Assembly (NCBI RefSeq): GCF_017377575.1
Contig: NZ_JAFREM010000006.1
Coordinates: forward strand, 26,214-90,213
Direction: 5' to 3'
Origin: Candidatus Enterococcus moelleringii
GTDB lineage: Bacteria > Bacillota > Bacilli > Lactobacillales > Enterococcaceae
Length of the DNA: 64,000 bases
Part shown: in pieces, positions 48,977 through 57,464 of the stretch
Position numbering within the stretch: position 1 is the stretch's first letter
How the letters are laid out: every line of letters starts with the position of its first letter
Translations under genes and position numbers: made by a program
The notes under the pieces: generated by a model
The model's database searches: none
Told to the model about the DNA's origin: nothing
Seen by the model: the letters and a program-made list of their open reading frames with translations, nothing else

Positions 48977-50011
48977 CTAATTCAACACCCGTCCCGCACT
49001 CTCAAACGGATACCAACTATTATGGGTAATCTTCACAACATCTCCTGGCTGCGGCGCTTGAATGAAATACCCATCGCCAATATACAAGGCCACATGATGC
49101 GCTGGTCGACCCCAAAACACCAAATCCCCAGGTTGCACTTCACTAACCGGAATTTCCTTAACAGATGCTTGCTGTGCCTGACTGACTCTTGGAATCCCAA
49201 TCCCATTTTGAGCAAACACCCACTGCATCAATCCACTGCAGTCGAAGCCAGCTGGAGTCGTTCCACCCCAAACGTAGGGCACACCCAAATACTGTTTAGC
49301 TGACATAATGATATCCTGTGCCTTCGCACTCATTTCTTCATCCGTCGTAAAGCTTTGACCTAGAACAACCTGTTGCCAAAGAGCTTCCTGCTGGGCTTTC
49401 AAAGCAAGTTCTTGTTGGCGCTCTTCTTGAATCTGTGCCAACAAAGCTTCATTATCCTGCAGCTCTTTCTCCAACTCGTCTTTACTAGCGTTCTGCTTTT
49501 CAATCGTCGTCTTCAATAAATCCTGCGCCGCCTGGTATTCCTGCTGCTTCTTCTCCAGTGCTTTCTGTTGCTTGGTAATATCTTCTACTAATTCCGTATA
49601 TTCCTTGGCCCGATCGGCATCGGTCTTCTGAATGGTCTCAATCCCTTTAATTGATCCCAGCATCTTGGCCCAGCCGTCGATCTTAAAAAAAGAAGCTTTC
49701 TGGTTGGCATCGGTCAATTGGATCGCCCGGACCCGTTCTTGGATTTCTTTTTCTAATTGCGTCAAATTCCCTGTCATTTCGATCACTTTCTTTTCCTGCT
49801 CACTAAGTTCTTGATCCAGCGTCACAATCTGCTTTTCCAACTCTTCCTGCTGCACAACGGAAGTCGAAATGTCATCGTTCAATTGACTTAGCCGCCCTTG
49901 CAACTCGGTAATTGTCTGTTCTGTGTCTTCCTTAGGGTCAGCGTAAGCTTCCCGTGAGAAGCCGAAAAAAAATGTCAAAACCACTAAACATGCTATGTAT
50001 ACTTTTTTAAT
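48977..50011 (-). CDS. Secreted NlpC/P60 endopeptidase with coiled-coil domain (SagA/p60-like)
   Basis: About 345 residues. Signal peptide 'KKVYIACLVVLTFFFGFSREAYA', then a long coiled coil (about 30-215), then an NlpC/P60 domain: Cys in 'GGTTPAGFDCSGLMQWVF', His in 'GRPAHHVALYIGDGYF', and a further polar residue near 'VKITHNSWY'. It would cut peptide cross-links of peptidoglycan, as in SagA/p60 proteins. The start is odd: the GTG at 50020 abuts the AGGAG site, and the well-spaced codon is ATT at 50011. I give ATT 50011 as the likely start. Last gene of surface cluster 2. Confidence 0.88.
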   Translation of the reverse strand: MKKVYIACLVVLTFFFGFSREAYADPKEDTEQTITELQGRLSQLNDDISTSVVQQEELEKQIVTLDQELSEQEKKVIEMTGNLTQLEKEIQERVRAIQLTDANQKASFFKIDGWAKMLGSIKGIETIQKTDADRAKEYTELVEDITKQQKALEKKQQEYQAAQDLLKTTIEKQNASKDELEKELQDNEALLAQIQEERQQELALKAQQEALWQQVVLGQSFTTDEEMSAKAQDIIMSAKQYLGVPYVWGGTTPAGFDCSGLMQWVFAQNGIGIPRVSQAQQASVKEIPVSEVQPGDLVFWGRPAHHVALYIGDGYFIQAPQPGDVVKITHNSWYPFESAGRVLN

Positions 50012-50034
50012 CGGAAACACCTCCTAATTGTTAA

Positions 50035-50065
50035 ATCGCCCAATCAACAGACCTGATTGAGCGAT
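50035..50065 (-). terminator. Hairpin between the regulator and the NlpC/P60 gene
   Basis: ATCGCCCAATCA at 50035-50046 pairs with TGATTGAGCGAT at 50054-50065. On the minus strand no long T-run follows, so it may be a partial terminator or attenuator just upstream of the peptidase gene. Confidence 0.55.
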
Positions 50066-50075
50066 GCTTCTTGAT

Positions 50076-50828
50076 TTAATTAGTTGCTGAATAATAAATT
50101 TGCGCATCCTGAAACTTGGTTCCTTGAATCCATTGTTTGTAAAAATCGTCGTTCAGCTTATACCCACGCCCCCACAAGGTTGTGATAGTCTCACCTGTTA
50201 TCCCGTGAAGTACACACTTGCGCTTCACCTTATTAATCAAACAAGACAACTGACTCATGTTTGATGGCGTCTCGCCATCCCGCCACAGGTGCGTACATAA
50301 TTCTGTACGAGAAGAGACACCTTGCCCCGGATATGATTTTACTAAATACTCAAACACTTTCTTCTCAGTTTTAGAAAAGCTTTTGAATAGGTTATCTAAA
50401 TTGGACGATGGATTTGTCAAGTTTTCCGTTGGGAAGGAAAGAATCTGATTTTCCTGTTGATGCAATTTTCGCAAAGTACTTAATTGCTCCCGGGTATCTT
50501 CAAAGCCGGCATCCTTATTCAACCAATCAGCCAATCCCAGCTCTTTCCAATACGTTTGGTCCTCTTCGCTTGGATAGGTCTCGGTCACACGCACGACTAA
50601 CAGCGGATAGCCCCTCAAGTTCTTTAAGATTTCCTCCACTTCTTGATTACACAAGTTTTCGCTTAATAATACCCATTGAAAATAGGCAAGGAAGGCCCCA
50701 GTAGCTGGCTTGCTCAGTCGACTTAATAAATCGGTAGAACACAATGTTTCATAACTCATTCGTTGTAATTTTTGAACTATCTCTGTTTCTGACAACATAT
50801 TCTTGGTTAAAATTAGTGCATGTTGCAT
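50076..50828 (-). CDS. Receiver-like winged-helix regulator (cluster 2)
   Basis: About 250 residues, paralogous to the regulator at 38993-39748: both open with 'LILTKNxL', share 'LQRMSYETLC'-like text, and have a receiver-like half without acidic pocket ('VLLSENLC' at the phosphoacceptor position). The winged-helix half reads 'FKSFSKTEKKVFEYLVKSYPGQGVSSRTELCTHLWRDGETPSNMSQLSCLINKVKRKC'. ATG 50828 has AAGGTG upstream. No partner kinase. It probably controls cluster 2, in which it lies. Confidence 0.8.
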   Translation of the reverse strand: MQHALILTKNMLSETEIVQKLQRMSYETLCSTDLLSRLSKPATGAFLAYFQWVLLSENLCNQEVEEILKNLRGYPLLVVRVTETYPSEEDQTYWKELGLADWLNKDAGFEDTREQLSTLRKLHQQENQILSFPTENLTNPSSNLDNLFKSFSKTEKKVFEYLVKSYPGQGVSSRTELCTHLWRDGETPSNMSQLSCLINKVKRKCVLHGITGETITTLWGRGYKLNDDFYKQWIQGTKFQDAQIYYSATN

Positions 50829-50844
50829 ACTCTTCACCTTCTCT

Positions 50845-51594
50845 TTAGGTTTTCGGGATTTTTTTCTCTTTTGCTGCTGGCTTTCCTTTTAAATCGGGTT
50901 CTTCGATATCAATCAATACATTCCATAAAATGACCAACGTCACCACAACACAAATAGTAATCTGAATCCACAGCTGATCGAAATAGGATTCAGCCAGCTT
51001 AATACTAAAAATCGCTAACAGAAAACAAACCACTAAGACAATTGCCAGTTGAATTTGTTTCAGCTCCTGTTGGATACGATAGACAGTTTCCAAAGGTACT
51101 CGTTTTTGTTTGGAGACCTGACGGATACTCTGCTTCTCTACCAGGAGCCAAATAATTTCACGATACAGTTTCCGGGCTTCCGGTTCTTTACTAAATAAAG
51201 AATAGGCGTCTTTACTGCGATCCCGTTCTTTGCCTGCTCGGACTAAAAAGGGGTGCAGCATGCGGTCATTTCGCAACGACCAAAGAAAAATCTGACGCCA
51301 TTCCGCAATCGTCAGTGGAGGAAGATTCAATACATCCAAGTCTATTTCTAGTTCTTCAAATTTATCTAAACAAACCAGCAGCTGACGATAGTCCCGCGAC
51401 ACGACCTCCCATGAAGTAATGACTAATTGATCACCTGGTTGGGCAAAATTCAACAGTGCTTGAAATTCACTAGTTGGGGAATTCAAAGCTTCTGTTTCCT
51501 GATGGCCGTCGGTAAATAGTTCATCGACTGGATAATCTTCCAGCATGTCCAATTGTTGGGTGATTTGAAACCCACGTGCATAGCCCAGGTTCAT
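50845..51594 (-). CDS. Membrane-anchored resolvase-like protein without catalytic Ser
   Basis: A 249-residue protein with a serine-recombinase-like N-terminal half: 'LGYARGFQITQQLDML' at the place of YARVSTxxQ, and 'GDQLVITSWEVVSRDYRQLL' at the place of GDtLvVwkLDRLgRs. The catalytic Ser of YARVS is Phe here, and the usual Asp-Arg pair is lost. A helix-turn-helix of resolvase type follows ('EIIWLLVEKQSIRQVSKQKRVPLETVYRIQQEL'), then two membrane segments (about 182-201 and 208-228) and a charged tail. It cannot be a normal recombinase; it may be a membrane-bound DNA-binding regulator of cluster 2. It overlaps the small upstream gene by four bases. Confidence 0.78.
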   Translation of the reverse strand: MNLGYARGFQITQQLDMLEDYPVDELFTDGHQETEALNSPTSEFQALLNFAQPGDQLVITSWEVVSRDYRQLLVCLDKFEELEIDLDVLNLPPLTIAEWRQIFLWSLRNDRMLHPFLVRAGKERDRSKDAYSLFSKEPEARKLYREIIWLLVEKQSIRQVSKQKRVPLETVYRIQQELKQIQLAIVLVVCFLLAIFSIKLAESYFDQLWIQITICVVVTLVILWNVLIDIEEPDLKGKPAAKEKKIPKT

Positions 51595-51791
51595 CGTAGC
51601 CTTCCTCTTTCTGTCTGAATTTTTCGTTTGACTGGGGCAGCCGCTTTCGATTTAGCCCGCGGTGCTTGTATCAGATGAGACAAGTGGCCCACCTTGTCTT
51701 GCAGCTCTCGCTGGTTATTAAACAGAGTGATGATTAAGTAGCTTTGAACCAGTAATGCCAGACCTAACACAAGTAATAAAATGTATAGCAC
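51591..51791 (-). CDS. Small single-pass membrane protein
   Basis: A 66-residue protein: N-terminal membrane segment 'LYILLLVLGLALLVQSYLIITLF' (residues 2-24), a short helix, and a strongly basic tail ('RAKSKAAAPVKRKIQTERGRLR'). No family is recognised. The four-base overlap with the resolvase-like gene downstream and its position in the cluster support it being real. It might associate with the membrane parts of its neighbour. Confidence 0.6.
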   Translation of the reverse strand: MLYILLLVLGLALLVQSYLIITLFNNQRELQDKVGHLSHLIQAPRAKSKAAAPVKRKIQTERGRLR

Positions 51792-51812
51792 AGATTATTT
51801 GCCCCCTTTCAT

Positions 51813-54800
51813 TTATTGCGATTTGATTTTAGTAAATTTGTTTACTTCATAGTCCCAACTGTAAAGTTCAGGATCCTTGTTTTGTTCCAGATTTGTTTTC
51901 AAATACAGCGTAATCCAGAGCTCTTGGTCGTCCACCATTCTTTCTTTAGTAACGGATAAAACACCTGGGGTAATCGTCGTATTTGTTGCATGACTAGCCC
52001 CATTTGGATCAGCTTGTTCAGTCGTCAGATAATAGCCCTCATATTGGTAGTAGGCTGGCAAGACAATCTCAAACAAGGTTTCATCCTTATTGTTTGATTG
52101 GTGCGCCGTCGCAAATCTTACATTCGTAAAGTCAGGATTATCTGTCGGCTTTCCTGAGTCCAAAATCTGGTTGCTTTGATAAGTTGAATCAATTATTGGA
52201 TTATTGTTGTTAAACTGCCTGTTCTTAATGGTTAGGTAGCCTTCTTTAGGTACAGGTACTTTATCATTCGTTTTAGTTATTACTTGGCGAATGTGCAATT
52301 TAGAGCTCCGCAGGTTGTAATTGTAAATTGCCTTGCCGCTAGACACCTCTCTGGCGCTAGTAAAAGCCGCAACTGGATTATCTGTCATATCCCGATATTG
52401 CGAGAAGGTATGATCTGCAACGGCTTTAGGCTGTTGTGTGACTAGCCCACCAATTCGCAACTGTTGATCTAATACTTGATCACCTGCCGGCAGACGTGCG
52501 CCTAAATCATCATAAGCCGTTACGGTAATTTTTTGCGGCATATCGGCACTGTGAATAACATCCGTTGGTTCTGGTATTTCAACTTGACTATCATATTGAG
52601 AGAACTCGACGTAATACCCTTTAATCGTATCGTGATATCCTCGATCTCCCGGCAAGTCGTTCCAGTTTTTACTGCCCTTTTCCGCAAATTGAAGTACGTA
52701 TTCATTGCCTTGTTTATTATCTGGTTCACCTGGTGCCCAGGAACGATAGGCTCCTGGCGGGTTGGGGTTTCCAGGGAAGATAGCCGAATAGAATACTGTA
52801 CCAGCTTCAGGTCCACATACCCAACGCCAAAACCAGCGATTAGTACCGAACTCATACGAATTCCGATTTTCAGGTATCGAATCTGGATCAAAAATTAGTT
52901 TGTTGCCGGTTAAGGTTGCTCGACTACCCCCAAGCCATCCTGGATCCTTGGAAATACTATTAAAGATATAGTCGTGCTCCTCTGCAAAAACAAGTGTCGC
53001 AAGATAGCCCTTCAATCCTTTGTAGGTCATTTGCTTAGCGCTGTTGTAGGACTGGAACCAGTTCTTTCCAGGAGACTCCATTTCTGGAACAAACGTATAG
53101 TAATGAATTTTCCCAGCCGGGTCTTTCCAAGAGGAATATAACTTTTCATGCAAGATTATTCTTACATTGTCCGGTTTATCCACGTCTGTTTTAATGGTAA
53201 ATCGAAGGTCCTCGATAAAGCTCTGAATAGTTGCTGGATCATTATTGGTTCCGGTTGAAAACCCGAACGAGTGATGATTAGCATTAGTACTATTTTGGTA
53301 AGAATACCAACCAGTTGGGAGACTCATCGTAGAAAAGTTTTTTATCTCCGAATTCTGGGGAATCTCGACAGTGATTGATTTGATTTTATTTTCAACGAGT
53401 GGATTTACTTGAACATTCACCGGTTTCGCCTCATTGGCTGTACGTTCCAATTGAAAATCCAGGTGATCCAGTGCTCTTTCCAGTTTTATCTGTTGCGTAA
53501 ATACAGAACTAATATTGTTCATGCGATCTACTGCCAATACGTGTACAAACTTACCATCAAGATTTTCATCAGTTATCGTTGCTGAACCTTTTGTTTCATA
53601 ATCAATCGATCCGTCATCCGGAGCGACATACTGGTCAAAATCATTCGGATCAATTCGTCCATGTTCATCTTTTAATCCTTCGACCCTCTCAGGTAATGTG
53701 TAGTTTATTGAATCAGATACCTCATAAAAGTATCCGGCAACTCCACTTTTGGCTGTTTCTTTTACTACATCGGATTTCAGCGGCTTCGATGTGTCACTTT
53801 TGGCTTCTACGTAGGACAGATACTCTTTGCCTTCGTCTTTTGCTTCGAATTCAATATCAAGGGTTTGGGTGTCAGTTCGCTTGACAGAGACTTTTGGTTC
53901 CTTTGGTCCCACATCGTCTGTGATTGAGTAATCGGCGGCAGTATTATCCATCGATAGTTGAGCTAGATTATATAGCGTATTGGCGATAATCTTCCGTTCA
54001 TCTTCTGTCGATTGCCCGTTACTTTGCTCAGTCTGGATCATCGCAACGTTGTTGTTGCTTTTTAGATACCAGCCCCCACGGTATTGATCCTCTTCAAGAA
54101 TATCCGGATCATTGAATTCCACCCAATTCGTTCCTACAGTGGTATCAGATGCTTCAATACTCTGGGTCGTTGGAATCGTTAAAATCTGATCCTTTTGCAT
54201 TTCAAAAGGATATTTCATCAAGTAGCCATCATTGGTAATCTGCACTTGATTTCCTGTAGTCGTAAATTCTTTAGTACGACTCTCTAGACCTAAGTAATTC
54301 TGCTGGTCATGAAAGTGTTCCCACCAGGTTGGATTAGTTTCGCTCACTGTGTCGTGTCCAAAAAGTACTCCCCGACCAGAGCTTATAAAATCCTTCGTTG
54401 CATTAGCCGCTTGATCTGTAATTGGCTGATTATGGTTAGAATCCCAACTGCCGAACACAATTACATCATATTTATATGCTTCACTTTTGTTTTTTAAGTA
54501 CTTATTTGGATCGCTGTTGTAGTCTTTCTGCCTGACCGATACGACTTGAATGAGGTCACTGCCATCTGCTGCCTTTAATCCTAATCCGTTCATCCATGTT
54601 TTTAACGTATCTGAGCCTTGGTTGGAAGACTCTCCTGGATACACATTTAACACCCGAATACTTTTCCCATAATTGGCGGATCGATTTTCCCAATTATCCC
54701 CGTCCTCTGATTGGAACAGCCGGTACCCATCATCGGATACATCATCCCATCCCAATTCGATAAAATTTCTTTTTGCGGTATTGTCCCACTGATTATCGGC

Positions 54801-54971
54801 TGTTAAGCGAAAATCTCCCATTGTGCTGTCTGAATTAGCTTGTACCTTGTCGACAGATTTTGGTTCTCTGACAATCAAAAATCCTATTCCTATCAGTAAA
54901 CCAGCTAAAAGTACGCCAAGAATACTTTTCTGAGCAAGCTTTCTTCTGCGTCTGTACTTACCTTCATTCAT
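51813..54971 (-). CDS. Large lectin-like extracellular protein of cluster 2
   Basis: About 1053 residues. Basic start (KYRRRRK) and membrane segment 13-34; then a beta-sandwich-like stretch ('FIELGWDDVSDDGYRLFQSEDG') and a DUF5057-like part ('VLNVYPGESSNQGSDTLKTWM', 'YDVIVFGSWDSN', 'FISSGRGVLFGHDTVS'). The middle holds Ig-like stretches. Around 640-810 a C-type-lectin-like domain is seen: 'KGYLATLVFAEEHDYIF', 'GWLGGSRA', 'YRSWAPGEPDNKQGNEYVLQFAEKGSKNWNDL', with the WND motif. No wall anchor; it may stay membrane-tethered or be cleaved. It may bind glycans or the fibres of cluster 2. ATG 54971 has GGAGG upstream. Confidence 0.78.
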   Translation of the reverse strand: MNEGKYRRRRKLAQKSILGVLLAGLLIGIGFLIVREPKSVDKVQANSDSTMGDFRLTADNQWDNTAKRNFIELGWDDVSDDGYRLFQSEDGDNWENRSANYGKSIRVLNVYPGESSNQGSDTLKTWMNGLGLKAADGSDLIQVVSVRQKDYNSDPNKYLKNKSEAYKYDVIVFGSWDSNHNQPITDQAANATKDFISSGRGVLFGHDTVSETNPTWWEHFHDQQNYLGLESRTKEFTTTGNQVQITNDGYLMKYPFEMQKDQILTIPTTQSIEASDTTVGTNWVEFNDPDILEEDQYRGGWYLKSNNNVAMIQTEQSNGQSTEDERKIIANTLYNLAQLSMDNTAADYSITDDVGPKEPKVSVKRTDTQTLDIEFEAKDEGKEYLSYVEAKSDTSKPLKSDVVKETAKSGVAGYFYEVSDSINYTLPERVEGLKDEHGRIDPNDFDQYVAPDDGSIDYETKGSATITDENLDGKFVHVLAVDRMNNISSVFTQQIKLERALDHLDFQLERTANEAKPVNVQVNPLVENKIKSITVEIPQNSEIKNFSTMSLPTGWYSYQNSTNANHHSFGFSTGTNNDPATIQSFIEDLRFTIKTDVDKPDNVRIILHEKLYSSWKDPAGKIHYYTFVPEMESPGKNWFQSYNSAKQMTYKGLKGYLATLVFAEEHDYIFNSISKDPGWLGGSRATLTGNKLIFDPDSIPENRNSYEFGTNRWFWRWVCGPEAGTVFYSAIFPGNPNPPGAYRSWAPGEPDNKQGNEYVLQFAEKGSKNWNDLPGDRGYHDTIKGYYVEFSQYDSQVEIPEPTDVIHSADMPQKITVTAYDDLGARLPAGDQVLDQQLRIGGLVTQQPKAVADHTFSQYRDMTDNPVAAFTSAREVSSGKAIYNYNLRSSKLHIRQVITKTNDKVPVPKEGYLTIKNRQFNNNNPIIDSTYQSNQILDSGKPTDNPDFTNVRFATAHQSNNKDETLFEIVLPAYYQYEGYYLTTEQADPNGASHATNTTITPGVLSVTKERMVDDQELWITLYLKTNLEQNKDPELYSWDYEVNKFTKIKSQ

Positions 54972-55069
54972 TTTGACTACCTCCATTTTCCCAAAGCTCA
55001 TCAAATCAGCGCTCTACCTTTCAAGGTAGTAGAACACTCACCTCATGAGCATTGATTCTTTATTTAGGA

Positions 55070-55098
55070 AAGGATACAGGAATAACCCCTGTACCCTT
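55070..55098 (-). terminator. Hairpin between SipW-type gene and lectin gene
   Basis: AAGGATACAGG pairs with CCTGTACCCTT (one mismatch) just at the stop of the upstream gene. Without a long T-run it may be a partial terminator that lowers downstream expression. Confidence 0.45.
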
Positions 55099-55735
55099 AG
55101 GTTTCTGTTTTTGTTCTCAAAGCATCATCAATTGTTTTTAACGGTCCATCAGCTGGTTCAGTTCCTTGCCACCAGGCCTGCCGATACGCAAACTCGCTGC
55201 AATTGATCGCCTCTACTTTTAAGGTTATAGACAAGTTGGCATTATGATATTGATTGCTTAAATCTTCGGACAACTTGATGGATTCGAATAAGCTGGAGGT
55301 TGGTTTATTGGCTGGTACTGCTTCTTTTACGTAGTAGTAATAGCCATCGCCGCCATCTATCCACTCATCTGTGTTCATGTTTTCAAGCGTCAAATCACTT
55401 CCAATATTCAAAGGCAGTATCTGCTTGCTCGAAGGATCACCCGCTACTGTTGTTCGCACTTCCGGTAATACCATTACCCGTACGAATTGCTTAATAGTTC
55501 CAGTATTTTTGATACTGACCTTCTTTGGAACACTAACGTTTTTCGAAATTTCAGTAATGCTGCCGTCGAATGCTTCTTCTATTTTGGTTTCTACCTGTCC
55601 AATTTGAAAATCATTTTCTACGCGATCGGTAGCTGTCATTGCCGCATAAACTAAGTAGCCGCCACCAACCATAAGAAGGAGACAAGCCAGTGTGATTGCT
55701 AGAAACAATCGCCGATGAGCACTTTTTCTTCGCAT
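55097..55735 (-). CDS. SipW-type exported protein, small
   Basis: A 212-residue protein: basic start, hydrophobic 10-33, and a processing region 'VYAAMTATDRVENDFQIGQVETKIEE'. The mature part has the TasA-like 'ITEISKNVSVPKKVSIKNTGTIKQFVRVMVLPEV', and 'LSITLKVEAINCSEFAYRQAWW' near the end. The same plan (proline before K-x-V-x-V-x-N-x-G-x-x-x-x-x-V-R-V) recurs in the two other SipW-type proteins of this cluster. It starts at the stop of its neighbour (overlapping by one base). Confidence 0.72.
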   Translation of the reverse strand: MRRKSAHRRLFLAITLACLLLMVGGGYLVYAAMTATDRVENDFQIGQVETKIEEAFDGSITEISKNVSVPKKVSIKNTGTIKQFVRVMVLPEVRTTVAGDPSSKQILPLNIGSDLTLENMNTDEWIDGGDGYYYYVKEAVPANKPTSSLFESIKLSEDLSNQYHNANLSITLKVEAINCSEFAYRQAWWQGTEPADGPLKTIDDALRTKTET

Positions 55736-56637
55736 TATCTTCCTGCCCCTCCTTCATTTATGGTTTTCACGTAGGGCAATCTGTCGTTGTTTTCGTATAC
55801 TTTTTTGGCGTCGCTATTTAAGATCCCCCAATCAGTTAAAAATGATTTAGAGATATCATGTGCGTCCATTTCTGGAACCAATTTGTACAAAGCGCCCTTG
55901 TACTGATTGTTATAGTCAGCCTTCAGGGTAACGCTTGCTAATAATTCAGCCGTTTGCTCGCCTGGATCAATGACTTCGGAATAGTAGAAATACCCGTCCT
56001 CGTAAAACCAATAATTCGATTTTTCTTCTATTTGAGTGATATCATCAAATACCTTGTCTTGCGTAAAATTCAGCACGATATCCGATAATGGTTTCGTATC
56101 ACGCGTGGAACCATACAAATAGGTTTGTGTCGGCAGAGCATAATTTGCTTTGTAATGCTTATCGGTACTTACCTCGTAGGTATTCCCTACTGCCCAAGTA
56201 TCTGTTTGTTTCACATCAATCGCTGGAATGCTTGGTGTTCCGTAAGTTTTGAGATTGGCATTGCCGTTCACATTATTCTCAGGAGCTGCATCTTGTCGAT
56301 GATTGTCCGTGGTATCCACTTCAAAACTGACAAAGGTTTCTTCCAGTTTTAATCGGATAAGAGCAGGTATTTCTCCGTCATTTCGCACACGGACTTTTTT
56401 CGTCTGGGTGGTCCCCGGTGCCCAAGCAAAGACACGATTGAAATCTTCGTCAATTCGAGCGGATAATTTCTTGCGGCTCGTTTCAGTTTGGTTTATACGT
56501 TCATCTGCCGATGTAATCCAGGCGTAGGTACTGCCGACAATTAGAAGCAGACTTAGTACGACTGAGAAGCAGGCAAATAGCACCTTGCTTTTAAGGAACA
56601 CTTGTAGCAGATGACGCCGTTTTTCTTTTTGACTCAT
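55735..56637 (-). CDS. SipW-type exported protein of cluster 2
   Basis: A 300-residue exported protein: hydrophobic 16-38, then 'STYAWITSADERINQTETSRKKLSARIDEDF', with the 'AWITS-x-(D/E)-x-R-x-N' stretch also found in the 440-residue neighbour. Next comes 'WAPGTTQTKKVRVRNDGEIPALIRLKLEETF', the beta-domain core common to the set. It ends without anchor. It overlaps the upstream LPQTG gene by four bases, so translation is coupled. Likely a structural subunit processed by the cluster's ER-type peptidase. Confidence 0.75.
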   Translation of the reverse strand: MSQKEKRRHLLQVFLKSKVLFACFSVVLSLLLIVGSTYAWITSADERINQTETSRKKLSARIDEDFNRVFAWAPGTTQTKKVRVRNDGEIPALIRLKLEETFVSFEVDTTDNHRQDAAPENNVNGNANLKTYGTPSIPAIDVKQTDTWAVGNTYEVSTDKHYKANYALPTQTYLYGSTRDTKPLSDIVLNFTQDKVFDDITQIEEKSNYWFYEDGYFYYSEVIDPGEQTAELLASVTLKADYNNQYKGALYKLVPEMDAHDISKSFLTDWGILNSDAKKVYENNDRLPYVKTINEGGAGR

Positions 56638-57437
56638 CCCCGCTCCTCCTCACGTCGTTTTTTCCATAGAAACAAAACTATTAGAATCAGCAATAAGCCC
56701 GTCAGAAACATGTGCACAATCTGTTCACCTGTTTGAGGCAGGAGTTTCCTTGAACCGGATGGTGGTGTTGGTGTTGAACCGCCGCCAGTAGTTGGTAACG
56801 CGCCTCTCCCCGGACCAGAAGATTCTGAAGGTGAAGTAGGTGTTGAGGAATCTGAAGGTTCTGTTGGTTCAGTAGTTGGTTCTGTCGGCTTTGTTGGTTC
56901 GGTGGGTTGATCTTTCGTACCGACAAAGGTCCAATAGAACTCTAAATTACTTTCTTCTTTCAAATCTTCATTTGTTAAAGCAGAATTGGCAGTAAATTTA
57001 GCCTTCAAGATCTTATCAGTACCGTATTCACAAACACCCAGCTTTAACGGTGTCTTTGACCAGTCAAATGACTCATCACCCAAAATAGGACCTGAATAAA
57101 TTTCCTTGCCATCTAAGGTGAGGGTCAACATCATATGTTCTTTCCAGAAAACCGATCCATCAGATTTCACTTCTTCCACTAACAAGCCTAAAGAAAAAGG
57201 TTCTTCCAAATCCAAGCTGCGTATGGTGATTTCTTTTTCATAGCTCTCACCCGGCAAAACATCTACTAAGTCGATATAGTATTCACCTTCTGAGGTAACA
57301 TAAATCCCATCAGAATCTGCAATCACCATACCAGGAGGCAGCGTATTGGCTGCCTCACTGACTAAAACATTTCCAAAAGATAGGAGAAGAACAAAAAATC
57401 CCATTAAACAATTGATAACTATTTTAATGTGTTTCAT
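56634..57437 (-). CDS. LPQTG wall-anchored protein of cluster 2
   Basis: A 267-residue surface protein. Signal peptide 1-29 ('FVLLLSFGNVLVSEAA'), a beta-rich domain ('EYYIDLVDVLPGESYEKEITIRSLDLEEPFSLGLLVEE'), a linker of PT/EPT repeats ('EPTKPTEPTTEPTEPS'), then LPQTGE with hydrophobic tail and 'KKRREEERG'. It corresponds in position and design to the LPQTG protein of cluster 1 and probably anchors the SipW-type subunits to the wall. Intergenic distance to the 440-residue protein is only 27 bases. Confidence 0.85.
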   Translation of the reverse strand: MKHIKIVINCLMGFFVLLLSFGNVLVSEAANTLPPGMVIADSDGIYVTSEGEYYIDLVDVLPGESYEKEITIRSLDLEEPFSLGLLVEEVKSDGSVFWKEHMMLTLTLDGKEIYSGPILGDESFDWSKTPLKLGVCEYGTDKILKAKFTANSALTNEDLKEESNLEFYWTFVGTKDQPTEPTKPTEPTTEPTEPSDSSTPTSPSESSGPGRGALPTTGGGSTPTPPSGSRKLLPQTGEQIVHMFLTGLLLILIVLFLWKKRREEERG

Positions 57438-57464
57438 GCACCTCCCCCTCTCTCAGAATCATGT

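Noticed and set aside
50845..51594. Resolvase-like gene as a sign of a mobile element
   Set aside because: No catalytic Ser, membrane helices present, no inverted repeats or other mobility genes; it overlaps its neighbour as an operon member.
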